Shown here in pieces: positions 11,745 to 22,060 of a DNA stretch of 64,000 bases. Source of the DNA: Solenopsis invicta (lineage: Eukaryota > Arthropoda > Insecta > Hymenoptera > Formicidae). Positions within the stretch are counted from its first letter, which is position 1. Each line of letters opens with the position of its first letter. The notes beneath the pieces are model-generated. The model searched no databases. It was not told the origin of the DNA and worked only from the letters and a program-made list of their open reading frames with translations. The position numbers and the translations under genes are program-made. The stretch is from contig NC_052667.1 in assembly GCF_016802725.1 (NCBI RefSeq), forward strand, positions 17,747,846 through 17,811,845, given 5' to 3'.

Positions 11745-11830
11745 GAAAACGCATCAGTGGGATTTGAACCTAAGATTTTGGAATTTTAACTTCATACATT
11801 AACACTGACAATGAGCTAATTACACGTTTG
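11745..11830 (-). repeat. tRNA-like unit, left arm
   Basis: On the minus strand TTAGCTCATTGTCAGTG (A-box-like) is followed by CTTAGGTTCAAATCCCA (B-box-like). It pairs with the unit at 13630 as an inverted copy, and similarity extends about 80 bases on both sides. Confidence 0.5.
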
Positions 11831-12865
11831 TAGTATTGTTAACAAAAACTTGGATTTGAAGTAAAGCTGATTTCTGTCTGTACCTGTATCATATCCTGAT
11901 TTCTATCTGTACTTATCCGTAATTACATACAGGAATCCTATCTGTTTCTATTCGCATTACATACGTCGAGATTATTATTTGCATTTGTCCGTAATTATGT
12001 ATAGCAATCTTGTCCGTTTCTGTCCGTATCTTTTACGTAATCATATTATACTTGTATCTGTGCGCAATTGCGTACAGAAATCCTGTCTGTTTCTGTCTGC
12101 ATCCTACGTCGTGATTTCTATTTGCATTTGTCCACAATTATGTACAAGAATTCTATCCGTTTCTATACGCATCTTGTTTGTAATCACATTTTATCTGTAT
12201 CTTACACGCCGTGATGTCTATCTGTACCTGTTTGCAATTGCGTACAGAAGTTTTGTTTGTTTCTGTCTGCACTCTATGTGCTGCGATTTTTATCCATTAT
12301 TTGTTCCGAATTACATATAAGAATTCTATCCGTTTCTGTCCCAATTGCATATAGAAATCCTGTTTCTGTCTGCATTTTATAAACGTAATTTCTATCTACA
12401 TCTGTCCGCAATTACGTTCAGCAATCTAATCTGTTTCTATCTGCATCCTGTCCGTTTATAACAATTAATTGTAAAATTGATATTTGCAACGTGCATTTTA
12501 CGTAAGTAATATTTTTCATGCTCCTGTCCTATTTCCAATTATTACTTTTTGACCACCTTTGTTGGTCTGGCCATGAGCAGGAACGAGTTTTAATTATTTA
12601 TATATTTGGATAAAAATCTCGATATACAATGCAGATAGTAACAGTTAGGATTGCTGTACGCAATTGTGAACAGATCCCCTATAACCATTTTTGCAACTGC
12701 AAAGGTTGGTAACAGATTTTGATCCACATATGGTTCACATACATTGGTATTTCCGGTACTGTTAACCGATTTGTACCAAATATACTACAACCTTGTTGGT
12801 AGAGTACATGACAAATTGGCGGTGAAAAGCAAGCAAATCTGTTGTAAGCTTTGACGAAAATTTAT

Positions 12866-13080
12866 AACAAATAGTAAACAAGTTTGTTATTGCAAAAATG
12901 TTAGCAATTGTCACGCAAGAATGCAACATTATCTCTTTGTCAAAATACACGACAGATTGGAAGTTGACAGCAGACAGATTTGTTGTATGTATGATTGACA
13001 AATTGATGGCAGATAGTAAGCAAGCTTGCTATTACGAAAATGTCAGCATTTATCACACAAGAATCCAACATTTGTTGAGT
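12866..13080 (+). repeat. Degenerate tandem repeat, about 145 bases
   Basis: AATAGTAAACAAGTTTGTTATTGC with GTCACGCAAGAATGCAACAT (from about 12866) recurs as ATAGTAAGCAAGCTTGCTATTACG with CACAAGAATCCAACAT (from about 13012). The spacers GACAAATTGGCGG and GACAAATTGATGG also repeat. Confidence 0.5.
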
Positions 13081-13629
13081 TCCATAAAGCGCATATGCGT
13101 ATGACATAATCTTTGTTGATCACCAAAAGTTAAACGAGGATAAAATGTTACATTACGCACATTATGCGTTCTTTCTACGGAATTCGGCCATTATCTTTTT
13201 ATTAAAACAATTATGCAGCTAATTTGTTTATAACAATTATAACAACTATATAACAATTAAGAAAGCGTCATGTATATTTTTTTAGTAATTTTTCCTGGTG
13301 AATTGATTGGTGCAATCAGTTTTCTTCTACAGTTATTTTTAACAATTTGTTTATAACAATTAATTGCAAAAGTGACTTTTCAACGTACTCTTTACGTCAA
13401 TGTTTTATTATGCTTCGATACTATAATACTTGTAATTATTATATTTTTACTGATCTCTCTATGGGCAAGAAAAGGTTTTAATTATTTATATAGTTTATAT
13501 TAAAAATACAATATCTAAGGTTAAATAATCATAGGGTTAGTGATAACGATCGCGCGATATTCAAGACGCGAATTTTTTTTGGCTTAGTTCAGTTTTACTT
13601 CAAATATACCTATTTATTAACGATATCAC

Positions 13630-13715
13630 AAGTGTACGATTAGCTCAGTGTTAGCGTGTTAGGTTGTTGTTCCAAAATCTTAGGTTCGAATTTCGCCGGT
13701 GCCGACACACGTTTT
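13630..13715 (+). repeat. tRNA-like unit, right arm
   Basis: GATTAGCTCAGTGTTAGCG matches a tRNA D-arm and A box. TTAGGTTCGAATTTCGCC matches a B box 45 bases on. The acceptor and T stems do not pair well, so this is a tRNA-derived relic rather than a gene. It is the inverted partner of 11745-11830. Confidence 0.5.
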
Positions 13716-13857
13716 CAAAAATTTATAAAATAATGCGTAATTGTAATAAGTGAATTCAAATGTTATATGTGAAACAGTGAATACAGATTAAGCTATATGA
13801 ATAATAAAACCTATTTTAAAAAAAAAGAAATTTTTTGTTGTTCTTGGAAACATCAAA

Positions 13858-13995
13858 TTTGATCTGTATTTGGTGTCATTTTGTCAGCACGTTTGAAAAC
13901 AGATTTGGTGTATGTTTGACATTATGTTGTCAACGCGTTTGATAATAGATTTGGTTTGTGTTTGATGCCATTTTGTCATCACATTGTTGTTATCA
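13858..13995 (+). repeat. Minisatellite of about 58 bases
   Basis: Three imperfect copies of GATTTGGTGTATGTTTGAC followed by ATTTTGTCA-CAC-TTTGA. It forms part of the core of the satellite palindrome. Confidence 0.55.
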
Positions 13996-14829
13996 AATTT
14001 GTTTTGGTATTGGTTTCAATTTGACTTCAGATATGTTCGTCAGATTTGGTTTACATTAGGCATCCTAATGCGGACACAGTAGGATACGGTTTTGGTACAA
14101 AATTTCGCTGGAATTTGGTGCCAATTTGATATCCCTTTGCGTACAAAATGTTTGCTGGGATGCAGGTAGAAATCTCGACGGATACAATACGGATAGAAAT
14201 AGATAGAACGGATTGCTGTACGTAATTGCAGACAGATGCGGATAGAAATTACGGCATATAGCAGCAGACAGAACTTCTGTACATAATTGCAGACAGATAT
14301 AGATGAAATGTGATTACAGACAAGATGTGGTTAGAAACGGATAGAATTGCTATCCGTAATTGCGAATAGATGCAGATTAAAATCGCAACGGATACACTGC
14401 GGATAGAAACGGATATAGGATGCCTGTACGTAATTGCAGACAGATGCGGATAGAAATCGCAGCGTATAGAATGCAGATAGAAACAGACAGAACTTCTGTA
14501 CACAATTGCAGACAGATACAAAGGAAATGATTACAAACAAGATGCGGATTTAAACAAATAGGATTGCTGTTTGTAACTGCGGACAGATGCAGGTGAAATG
14601 CGACTACGTACAGAATGCAGAGATGGATAGGATCTACTGCTGTAAATGCGGATTTTTTATCCACATGTTGTATTTACAGATAAAACAGACAGCTTACAAT
14701 TAGAAACAGGATAGAAATCCTGTCCGTTTCTGTCGGTTTCTGTCTGTTATTTATATTAGGGTACCGAATGCATCCATTGTTGCAAGAGGTCAACATTTTG
14801 AACAATATCTACGGTATCTATTTCATCTT

Positions 14830-15383
14830 TTTTTGTGAATTTCTCCAAAACGGTCATATCTCTAAAGGACGTTTTTTTCGTAGCTTATCGTTCTTCTATA
14901 AACTCCCAAAGTTTTTATATTTAAATTTGTCCGGTATATAAACATACATTTAAAATTTTTATAAGAAAGGGAGTGATTATTTGATTGAAAACATTAAGTA
15001 CTTTTTATGTGGATGCATACTTCATCAATTATATAATATCTGTAAATTAGAGCGGACAAATAAGAGTTTAAATCATGTGTTGAATGATTACTGATTTAAT
15101 TTCCGTCTGTAAAGTTTTTTGAAATCTAGTTGAAGTGTGCTTCTGATGGTATTTTTTTGGATTTTTGTGCATATAAAGATTCACTTTTTCTACTGAATAA
15201 AATCAACTAATAAAATTCCGAGTATATCTAAACTGTGCAACCTCAAGTTATTTGAGGATTGATGGTAGACTCGACATAAAAAAAAATCACTATGTTTTTC
15301 ATGACCGTGTATTTTTTTTTCGCGCATGCATACAACGCGTATATCTGTTTGTTTCAATTTTTTGTTCCTCTTTTAACTTTCCT
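14830..15383. other. No feature recognised
   Basis: AT-rich DNA without element ends or credible coding sequence. Confidence 0.5.
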
Positions 15384-15551
15384 ATACATGTGTATGCTTT
15401 GTACGGACGGGATCCGATAGCGCACGGTGCGATAGCCCACCAACCAATCATGTTGACTTATCTAACCCAACCAACGGAAAAACTCTAGACATCGGCCGCT
15501 GTGAGTGGTGGTGTGCTATCGGGATCCGCCCGCTTTGTATACATACACGAA
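15384..15551. mobile_element. Small inverted-repeat element
   Basis: GTGTATGCTTTGTACGGACGGGATCCGATAGC on the left and GCTATCGGGATCCGCCCGCTTTGTATACATACAC on the right are imperfect inverted copies of about 38 bases around a spacer of about 90 bases. Non-coding and unclassified; target duplication not clear. Confidence 0.6.
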
Positions 15552-16109
15552 CAAGAGAAAACGCACGATCACAAAAGGAGTGTCCTTTTCTACGTAAGAT
15601 CCACTGCTACTCTTCTATTACAATCTAGGTATTCTATGATAAAATCAAGGTTATCTCTTGATATTTTTCAAAATTGCCATACAGAATCAAAAACTAAAAA
15701 CTTTAACCTAAATTTTGATATCTTACAAATTATATTTTGTTTAATACAATTTTAGTCAGGAGAGTAATTGATTTGACATGGAATATATACATGCGCGCAG
15801 GTGCATATTTGTTGTGTATCTTCTAATTTTTGTATTATCAAAATCTGTAGAGAATTACAACCATTATTCATATATCTTACATAAAATAATATTAATAACT
15901 TTAATAATATTCTTGTTTTTAATCTTGTAAATGTTTATAAACTTACATTGAAAAATGTTGAGTACTAAGAATTGCTTTTGAGCAGGAATTGCTGTTTTTA
16001 TTAATTTAAATAATTTATTGTTATACTTTTTGGTCATATTAGGATTATTTGTATTTTATAATATTTGTTCTATGCATAAATTTATAATGTTGACCTCTTT
16101 CTCCAGCAG
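15552..16109. other. Upstream intron sequence, no feature recognised
   Basis: AT-rich. About 15640-15745 resembles 21140-21250 (AAATCAAG, CAAAAT-GCCA and AACCTAAATTTT phrases in the same order), so part of it may be an old dispersed repeat. It ends in a pyrimidine tract and the acceptor of the RING exon. Confidence 0.4.
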
Positions 16110-16315
16110 GCGATATTGTTGGGTATGTTTTGCAACTGATGAAGACGATGCGACTGCAGCGTGGGTTAAACCATGTCATTGTCGAGGCACTACAAAATGG
16201 GTTCATCAGGGTTGTATTCAGAGATGGGTTGATGAAAAGCAAAAGGGTCACGCTGGACATGCTGTAGCATGTCCACAGTGCAATACAGAATATATTATAG
16301 TATATCCAAACATGG
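16110..16315 (+). CDS. MARCHF5: MARCHF5 exon with RING-CH finger
   Basis: This exon encodes the RING-CH (C4HC3) zinc finger of a MARCH5-type E3 ubiquitin ligase. In mammals that protein sits in the mitochondrial outer membrane and controls fission and mitochondrial protein turnover. CWVCFATDEDD gives the first Cys pair, PCHCRGTTKWVHQGC the central Cys/His ligands, and ACPQC the last pair. WVDEKQKG and EYIIVYPNMG are typical MARCH5 phrases. The acceptor is CAG at 16107-16109 (a second AG at 16105-16106 would add one codon). The donor GTAAAT is at 16316, phase 1. The usual N-terminal leader with the start Met must lie on an upstream exon that I could not find. The frame continues exactly into 32111. 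Confidence 0.93.
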
Positions 16316-17394
16316 GTAAATATATTTATATTTTGTATGTATGTTAGTGTGTATGTCAAAATGTAAACTTAAAAAAGTAAGTGAAGGAAGGTTGCCAATA
16401 CTACATATAGTCTACCACTTTGTTTTATCATATTTTTCAAGAAGCTAAAAATAAAACGTTGCTATCATAAATTTAAACTACAAATATCTTTAATCAGATA
16501 TTGTAGGAATTTTTATAACTACTTTATATTTTGTAATAATATTATAATTAATATTTTTGTAAGATAACCAAAAATGAGCAACTGAGAAATTGGACACCAA
16601 AACTGACAAGTAATAACAGAATTCAGACGCGTTTCTATAGTGAAACAACTAATTATAAAGTAAATTAATAAATTAAATAATGTAATATATTTCTGTATGT
16701 TAAACGAATTTTATACGTATAATTAAAAAATTACAAGTAAATATTTAAAAAATTAAAGCATTTAATAAAGACTAAAGTAGTTTATTTAAAAAATAAGCAA
16801 TTTATTAGAAATGAAATACACAAATTATTTGTCAAATATGCATTAATATATTTGATCCTTAGTAACAAAAAAATGTGGCGGTTTACATTTTAGACCGATT
16901 TTGTTTTTAAAACTGCAGATACAGAAAAATGTGAACAAAACAATTTTAGGTAAATACAAACATAAAAGATTGTAATATTATCTGTAATATACTATTTTTG
17001 CAATGCAATTTGCAAAAAAAGATCATCAAAATTTCATTCTTTTATGTAGCAGTGAAAAGTATACTTTTTACCTTTTTTACTTTTACGATATACTACTTCA
17101 CAGTTTAATATAACTACTTATAATTTTACATTTTTTTTATATTAATATTTACTTTACATGTTTTTTATCGTTTTTGTATCCTATTGTTTATTTATAATTA
17201 TTCATGAAGAACTAAAGAACGATTTTAGCACTAAACAATGTGATTTTTTGGATAATGGCTATTTAATTTCTTTAGAATTTTGTTATTGAGTACTCTGAAG
17301 ATGACAAAACGAGTCAAAAGTTCGTTTGTTTGTTTAATTATATTATAGATGAATAAACTTTGTTAATAATTTTGCCTTTTGCATTAATATCTGC
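16316..17394 (+). other. Start of intron 2, no element recognised
   Basis: AT-rich intron sequence of MARCHF5. A motif CTGAAGATGACAAAACGAGTC at 17293-17313 resembles the arm motif of the Penelope-like elements nearby. Otherwise nothing is supported. Confidence 0.5.
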
Positions 17395-17501
17395 TGTACA
17401 ATGCGGAGCATTAATTTGTGCAGCTAAACAAATAAGTCTAGCATATACAGTATATGCTAGACTTGTTTGTTTACCGCACGAATTAATGCTTTGCACTGTA
17501 C
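17395..17501. mobile_element. 107-base hairpin MITE
   Basis: An almost uninterrupted inverted repeat. GTACAATGCGGAGCATTAAT on the left pairs with its near complement on the right, and the stem continues to TCTAGCATATA around a 3-base loop. TA lies at both ends, suggesting Tc1/mariner-type insertion. It could fold into a stem of about 52 bp. Confidence 0.75.
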
Positions 17502-18116
17502 TCTGATTAGCTTTTATTTGATTTTTTTTGTGTCTGGAAAATATTTAAGATAAGAGACTAAAAATTTTGACTGAATATTTTACATCTGTCAAAATATTAT
17601 ATTTAGAAGTCATTCCACGTCAATTTGACAACACCCCCACCCCACCCCCCCTTCCCGACCAATTGTATCTAACTAATTGTAAATATAATTTGAAAGTATT
17701 AAAATTCAGGTTAAAGCTTCTAATCTTTGCTGTCACGATTTTGTAAAATATGTAGTAGTAACCTTCATCACCTTAATTTCATCTGTTAAATAGAAAAAAA
17801 ACTTTTGTTATTTTCTTATTCTAATCTCCACTATTTCTTAAAAATAAAGTATAATAATTATTTTTAGTGTAATTTTGTTGAAACTAGCGAAATGAAAATT
17901 AACCTATTTTTATTATAAATATTTTTTTGCAAATAAATGTTTGTATCGATAACAACATCTAAAAGATGAAAATAGTTATTATTTTTAATAAAGTATGAGA
18001 ACTTTTAATAATCAAAAATACATTTTTAGAAAGTGGACAAATGAGAGTAAGTGCAGTTATTGAGATGCAACAATTTAATTGATTATCTTAATTCAAAATC
18101 ATAAATATAACCTAAC

Positions 18117-18322
18117 TTTTTTTGGGGGGAGGAGCGCCTTTATGGGTTCCCGCGCCTGTGGGGATAGGACGCGGGGTATGTAGGACTCACCGACCTAAAT
18201 TAGCCGGTATACTCACTAAAATCCAACTGTTTCCGGCGTCTCGGTTTGGGACGGATCACGGGATTGGGCTAGTATGCACCGCGATCCGTTAATATAACCT
18301 AACCTAACTTAACTTAAGTCTA
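18117..18322 (+). other. GC-rich fragment of unknown origin
   Basis: GGGGGGAGGAGCGCC through GCGATCCGTTAATATAACC is much richer in G and C than its surroundings. It is followed by CCTAACCTAACTTAACTTAA. It may be a piece of a retrotransposon 5' region; I cannot name it. Confidence 0.35.
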
Positions 18323-18330
18323 GCCTAGCC

Positions 18331-18662
18331 CAGTGGTACCAGAGATGCCCCGCACTTGCGCATGCGCGTTGGTTTACAACTGAGATAGCAATATTGTAGC
18401 TATAGATAACGCTGTGGGGGATATGAGGTTTGCGCGCTTGAGTCATTAGTTAGAATATCTTTTTGTTATAATTTAGCCACACAATTAATTATTTTAATTT
18501 AATTAGATTATATTACTAAGAGTTATGTCTTTATACATTATGTCCATAATTCTATTTTTCTTTGGGGTGACTAAAAACGCCAGTTTCACGAACGGTTTAG
18601 ATACTTTACTGGCGCTACTAACTCTGCACATGCGCGAGTGCGGGGCATCTCTGGCATCACTG
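18331..18662. mobile_element. hAT MITE, 332 bases, 8-base duplication
   Basis: The ends CAGTGGTACCAGAGATGCCC and the reverse complement of GGGCATCTCTGGCATCACTG match for about 38 bases, including CGCACTTGCGCATG. The 8-base target duplication GCCTAGCC is exact at 18323-18330 and 18663-18670. CAGTG termini and an 8-base duplication are typical of the hAT superfamily. Non-coding. Confidence 0.9.
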
Positions 18663-18976
18663 GCCTAGCCTAGTCTTCTTCATTTTGGTGTTTGTGGAAG
18701 GAAAATTGTTAAGTAAAATGTTAAATAATGTGGAGTTTATTTGTTATCTGACTATCACAAGAGAAATTTATTATACAAATCTGCGATTTGTGTATATTTG
18801 CGTGTTTTTTCTTTTTATAATTAAATTCAAATATTATCAAAATTTCTCTATAATTATCCGAACATTGGCTCTGGGGTAAGTCATACATATATTCTAATCA
18901 TAAACAAAAAAGTGCTTATATGTTAAACTGAATTGCTTTATCTATATTACAGTGCACTTTTTATCGTGCACCATTT

Positions 18977-19871
18977 ACAAGGGGAACTCTTGAGAAGTGC
19001 ATCACCGATTTTAACAAAATTTTATGGATGTGTAGTATTTACTTACACCTTTATTACAGTAAAGCCGTTTGTTGCACAACTTAGGCATTCTCGAGAAAAT
19101 GACGATTAAATACTTATGCATCTATAGTACCGTTACAGAAGAACGATTGTTGTGTTAGCGGCGTTGGTTGTTAAAACGTTGACGGATACGCTTGGGGTCC
19201 CAGGTTCGATCCCCGCGGATAACACTTTTTTTTATTTAAATTATATTTTTAAATTGTTATATATCATTTTTAAACCGTTTTTAATTATTTAATATAAAAT
19301 TATTTAAAAAAGTCAAGGAATTTAAAAATGTTCTTCTATTACTAATTAAATTAAAATTTGTCATAAACACACAAAATATGAAACACAAGAATTAAAGACC
19401 TAAAAAATAACGAAAAATATATTTGCAGTAAAAATTTACAATAGCTTTTATTGCAAATATATTTTTTTGTGTTCATGAAAAATTTTAATTTAATTAGTAA
19501 TAGAAGAGCATTTTTAATTCCTAAAATTTTTTTAAATAACGTTTTATATTAAGTAATTAAAAATAATTTGAAAATTATTTATAACAATTTAAAAATATGA
19601 GATATTTTATTTAAATAAAAAAAAAATCTTATCCTCCAGGATTGTTTCCGGAATCCCTTGCATACTAATCGACATCCTAACGACCCACGCTACATTGTTA
19701 ATTCGACAATTGTTCTTCTGTAACAATACTATAAATGTTGAAAATATTTAATCGTCATTTTCTCGAGAATGCCTAAGTTGTGCAACAAACGGCTTTATTA
19801 CAGTAAAGGTGTGAGTAAATATAATACTACACACTCATAAAATTTTATTAAAATTGGTGATACATCTCTTA
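18977..19871. mobile_element. Palindromic element carrying tRNA-like sequence (copy 1)
   Basis: The long inverted arms begin ACAAGGGGAACTCTTGAG and share AATTTTATGGATGTGTAGTA, AGTAAAGCCGTTTGTTGC, GGCATTCTCGAGAAAATGACG and AGAAGAACGATTGT. Each arm leads into a tRNA-like sequence. The left one (about 19153-19225) ends with CCCAGGTTCGATCCCCGCGG and a T run. The right one (about 19640-19720) is partial and inverted. The middle is A/T-rich. A shorter, more complete copy is at 46234-46735. No protein is encoded. Confidence 0.8.
19153..19234 (+). repeat. tRNA-like sequence with T-run terminator
   Basis: GTGTTAGCGGCG at the start and GATAACAC at the end form a 6-bp acceptor-like stem. GGTTCGATCCC matches the B box, and a run of eight or more T residues follows, as in an RNA polymerase III terminator. 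The T stem has two mismatches, so this is tRNA-like rather than a proven tRNA. Confidence 0.5.
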
Positions 19872-20145
19872 TTAGCCGTGTAACCACGGTAGACGAGGCA
19901 CTCAGTTTTTTCGAGAAGATGTGACTTCGTGTAGGAGCACGGGACAATTTGTGATCCTTTCTTTATACATATTATGACAATTTAGTTAACACACTAAAGA
20001 CGCGAAAGCGAGTCGAAACGTTTGTATGGATTTATGATTTTGAATTAAGATTGTCTTATCAATTAAATTGTTGCGCTTCAATAACTGCGCTTACTCTCAT
20101 TTGCCCGCTTTTTGAGTATTTTTTATTATTTTTAAGAATGCTTTT

Positions 20146-21250
20146 TTCTTTTCTTAATACTTAATATTTCTATAATATTAGCCAGTTACTACATAACTAT
20201 CAATTGATTTTTAATGATTTGTTATAAAAAAGCTTTCTGCGTTTATACAATTAAAACTGTTTATAGGTTATTTTCCAAAGCTCGCATTACTTCTTTGTTT
20301 TTATTTAAAAAATATTTTTTTGTTTTTAATTTTTTTATTTAATTTTTTGTAATTTAATTTTACTCTTTTATTAATAGTACGAAAACTTTATAATAAGTTG
20401 CACAAATCTTCCTAATCTTTTGATAATTAAATTTGCATCTTCTACTGGTATAAATGCATGTTGTTTTTGTATGTTAGGAATAGTATTTACGTTTGAAATA
20501 TTAAAAATAAATTTTTCAGTGACAAAAAACAAAAAATAACAAAATTTTGATTTGAAAACGCAATAGCTCTTGAACATACAAAACAACTTGCATTTATCCT
20601 AATAAAAGATACAAATCTAATTAGTAGATTTTTTTCAAGTCCTAATAGTACAACTTCTCATTATTAAAAAAAGATACAACTCAGAAAAGTTTTTGTTATC
20701 AGTAAAGAAAGATTAAAATTAAATTACAAAAGATTTATATTAAACAAATAAATTATAAAAAAGTTAAATAATAAAGAATTAAAAAGATGGAGAAATAAAT
20801 GTAATGTGAGCTTTGAAAAATAAACCATAGATAGTTTTATAAACGAAGAAAATTTTTTCATAGCATCATTAAAAATTGATGGTACAATTACGAATGTTAC
20901 AATAAGTAGCTAATTTCATAGAAATGTTAAATATTAGAAAAAGAAAAAACATTTTGAATATCAATAAAAACTAAATATTATTTACAAGTATTTGTGATAA
21001 AAATTATGATAAAAATTAAATTTTAATTTTAGATTTGGATTCAGCAAAATTGCATTGAATATGTACTGTATTTTATTTTCGAAACATAGTGGAAGCAGAA
21101 TAAGAAAATAATAAAAAAAAAATCTTTTTTTTAGTGACACACAAAATCAAGATTATTATTTAATATTTATTTTTCAAAATCGCCACATGACATTAAAAAT
21201 TGGAATCTTTAATTTAATTTAACCTAAATTTTTGTACCTTGCAAATTATA
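20146..21250 (+). other. AT-rich intron sequence
   Basis: No coding sequence or clean element end. Weak similarity to 8461-8700 and 15640-15745 suggests old dispersed repeats. A short TTA microsatellite sits at 21251-21270. Confidence 0.45.
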
Positions 21251-21269
21251 TTTATTATTATTATTATTA

Positions 21270-22060
21270 AAGGTCTACATTTTATATTGTGCCTTGGTCT
21301 CCTGTAGGCATTGCCTTCATCTATCTCGGCCTCCGTCCTTCAGAATCTTAACCAAAAAGCAAAACACTGTTTAGATCCACAGACCTTCCATCTCTTCCTT
21401 GGTCTTTCTTTTAGTCTAATTCCATATATGTATTCTTTCTTTGAGCATTTTCTTTGTATTCTTGTGTCTTTCATCTTTTGCGCGTGCCCAGTCTATTGCA
21501 GTTTTTTTAGCTTAACCGATGAACTTCTGGTTTACCGTATATGTTATATAATTTGTTATGTCAGATTCTCTATCTTTGTCTTTAATTTGAAGTTTTCTTC
21601 ATTCTTCGATAGAATTGATCTTAGGTACGTGAAGTTCTCCTTTTTTTCACTGTCATTCTAGTGTCATTCTAATAAACCTTATTAGCTTTTCTGGAATTCT
21701 AAATTCCAGCATAATCAGATATAAAGTTGATCGATTAATGCTATCGTATGTTTGTTTAAAGTCCATAAATGTCTGGTATACGTCGATGTTGAACTTCCAG
21801 CATTTCTTCAATATTTGTTTTACTGTGAATACTTGATCTGTTATTGATTGCCTAGTCCTAAATCCGCCTTAATATTCTCCAATAATTTTTTTGGTGTAGG
21901 TTTGATACCCCTTTCCAGGATTTTCATTAATACTTTATATGTTGTGCAAAGTAGTGATATTCTTTTATAACTCACGCAACCTACCTCCCTTCTTGTATAT
22001 TGGGTATGTTATATTTCTTTACTTTTTCTTTGGTATATTTTCCTGCTCCGCGATGCATTG
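21270..22060 (-). pseudogene. LINE reverse transcriptase relic, 3' part
   Basis: On the minus strand this is a decayed non-LTR reverse transcriptase and its 3' tail. GFRTRQSITDQVFTVKQILK and TFMDFKQTYDSINRSTLYL match the GF--G-ST-DQIF--RQI and DF--AYDSV segments of RT. Here the catalytic fingers and palm are partly kept. Further downstream RIYGIRLKERPRKRWKV matches the common C-terminal RGRP-KRW motif of these elements. There are many stops and frameshifts. The N-terminal continuation is at 23349-23820; the mariner between them is an insertion. Confidence 0.8.

Larger units (their letters stand above)
11396..14760. mobile_element. 3.4-kb palindromic element with satellite arms and tRNA-like units
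   Basis: The left arm (about 11396-12460) is a degenerate tandem repeat of TCTGTCCGTAATT, ACAGAAATCCTGTC and TTTCTGTCTGCATCC phrases, unit roughly 65-100 bases. The right arm (about 14160-14760) is the same satellite inverted (GGATAGAAACGGACAG-type words). Each arm also carries a tRNA-like unit in mirror position (11745-11830 minus, 13630-13715 plus). The core has a direct repeat pair (12450-12640 and 13345-13520), a repeat of about 145 bases and a minisatellite of about 58 bases. No protein is encoded; open stretches in the satellite are by-products of the repeat. Confidence 0.75.
17985..20145. mobile_element. Inverted arms of a Penelope-like or related element
   Basis: The arms 17985-18105 and 20015-20145 are inverted copies: GGACAAATGAGAGTAAGTGCAG left, CTGCGCTTACTCTCATTTGCCC right. 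The adjoining pair AATTTAATTGATTATCTTAATTC matches too. The right arm is preceded by CTAAAGACGCG...GTCGAAACGTTTG, the same motif type as in the 5495-8168 element. The space between has been filled by a GC-rich piece, a hAT MITE and a tRNA-bearing palindrome. No coding sequence remains. Confidence 0.5.

Noticed and set aside
13630..13715. A functional tRNA gene
   Set aside because: A and B boxes are present but acceptor and T stems do not pair, and the unit is mirrored in a transposon arm. Called tRNA-like only.
14249..14664. Overlapping open frames with LSAI-YRSSVCFYLHS repeats
   Set aside because: They are translations of the TCTGTCCG-type satellite in three frames, with no independent evidence of a protein.
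18295..18315. A telomere or large interstitial telomeric block from CCTAA runs
   Set aside because: Only two to three units at scattered sites. Too short for a telomere, though the one inside the mariner is kept as a finding.
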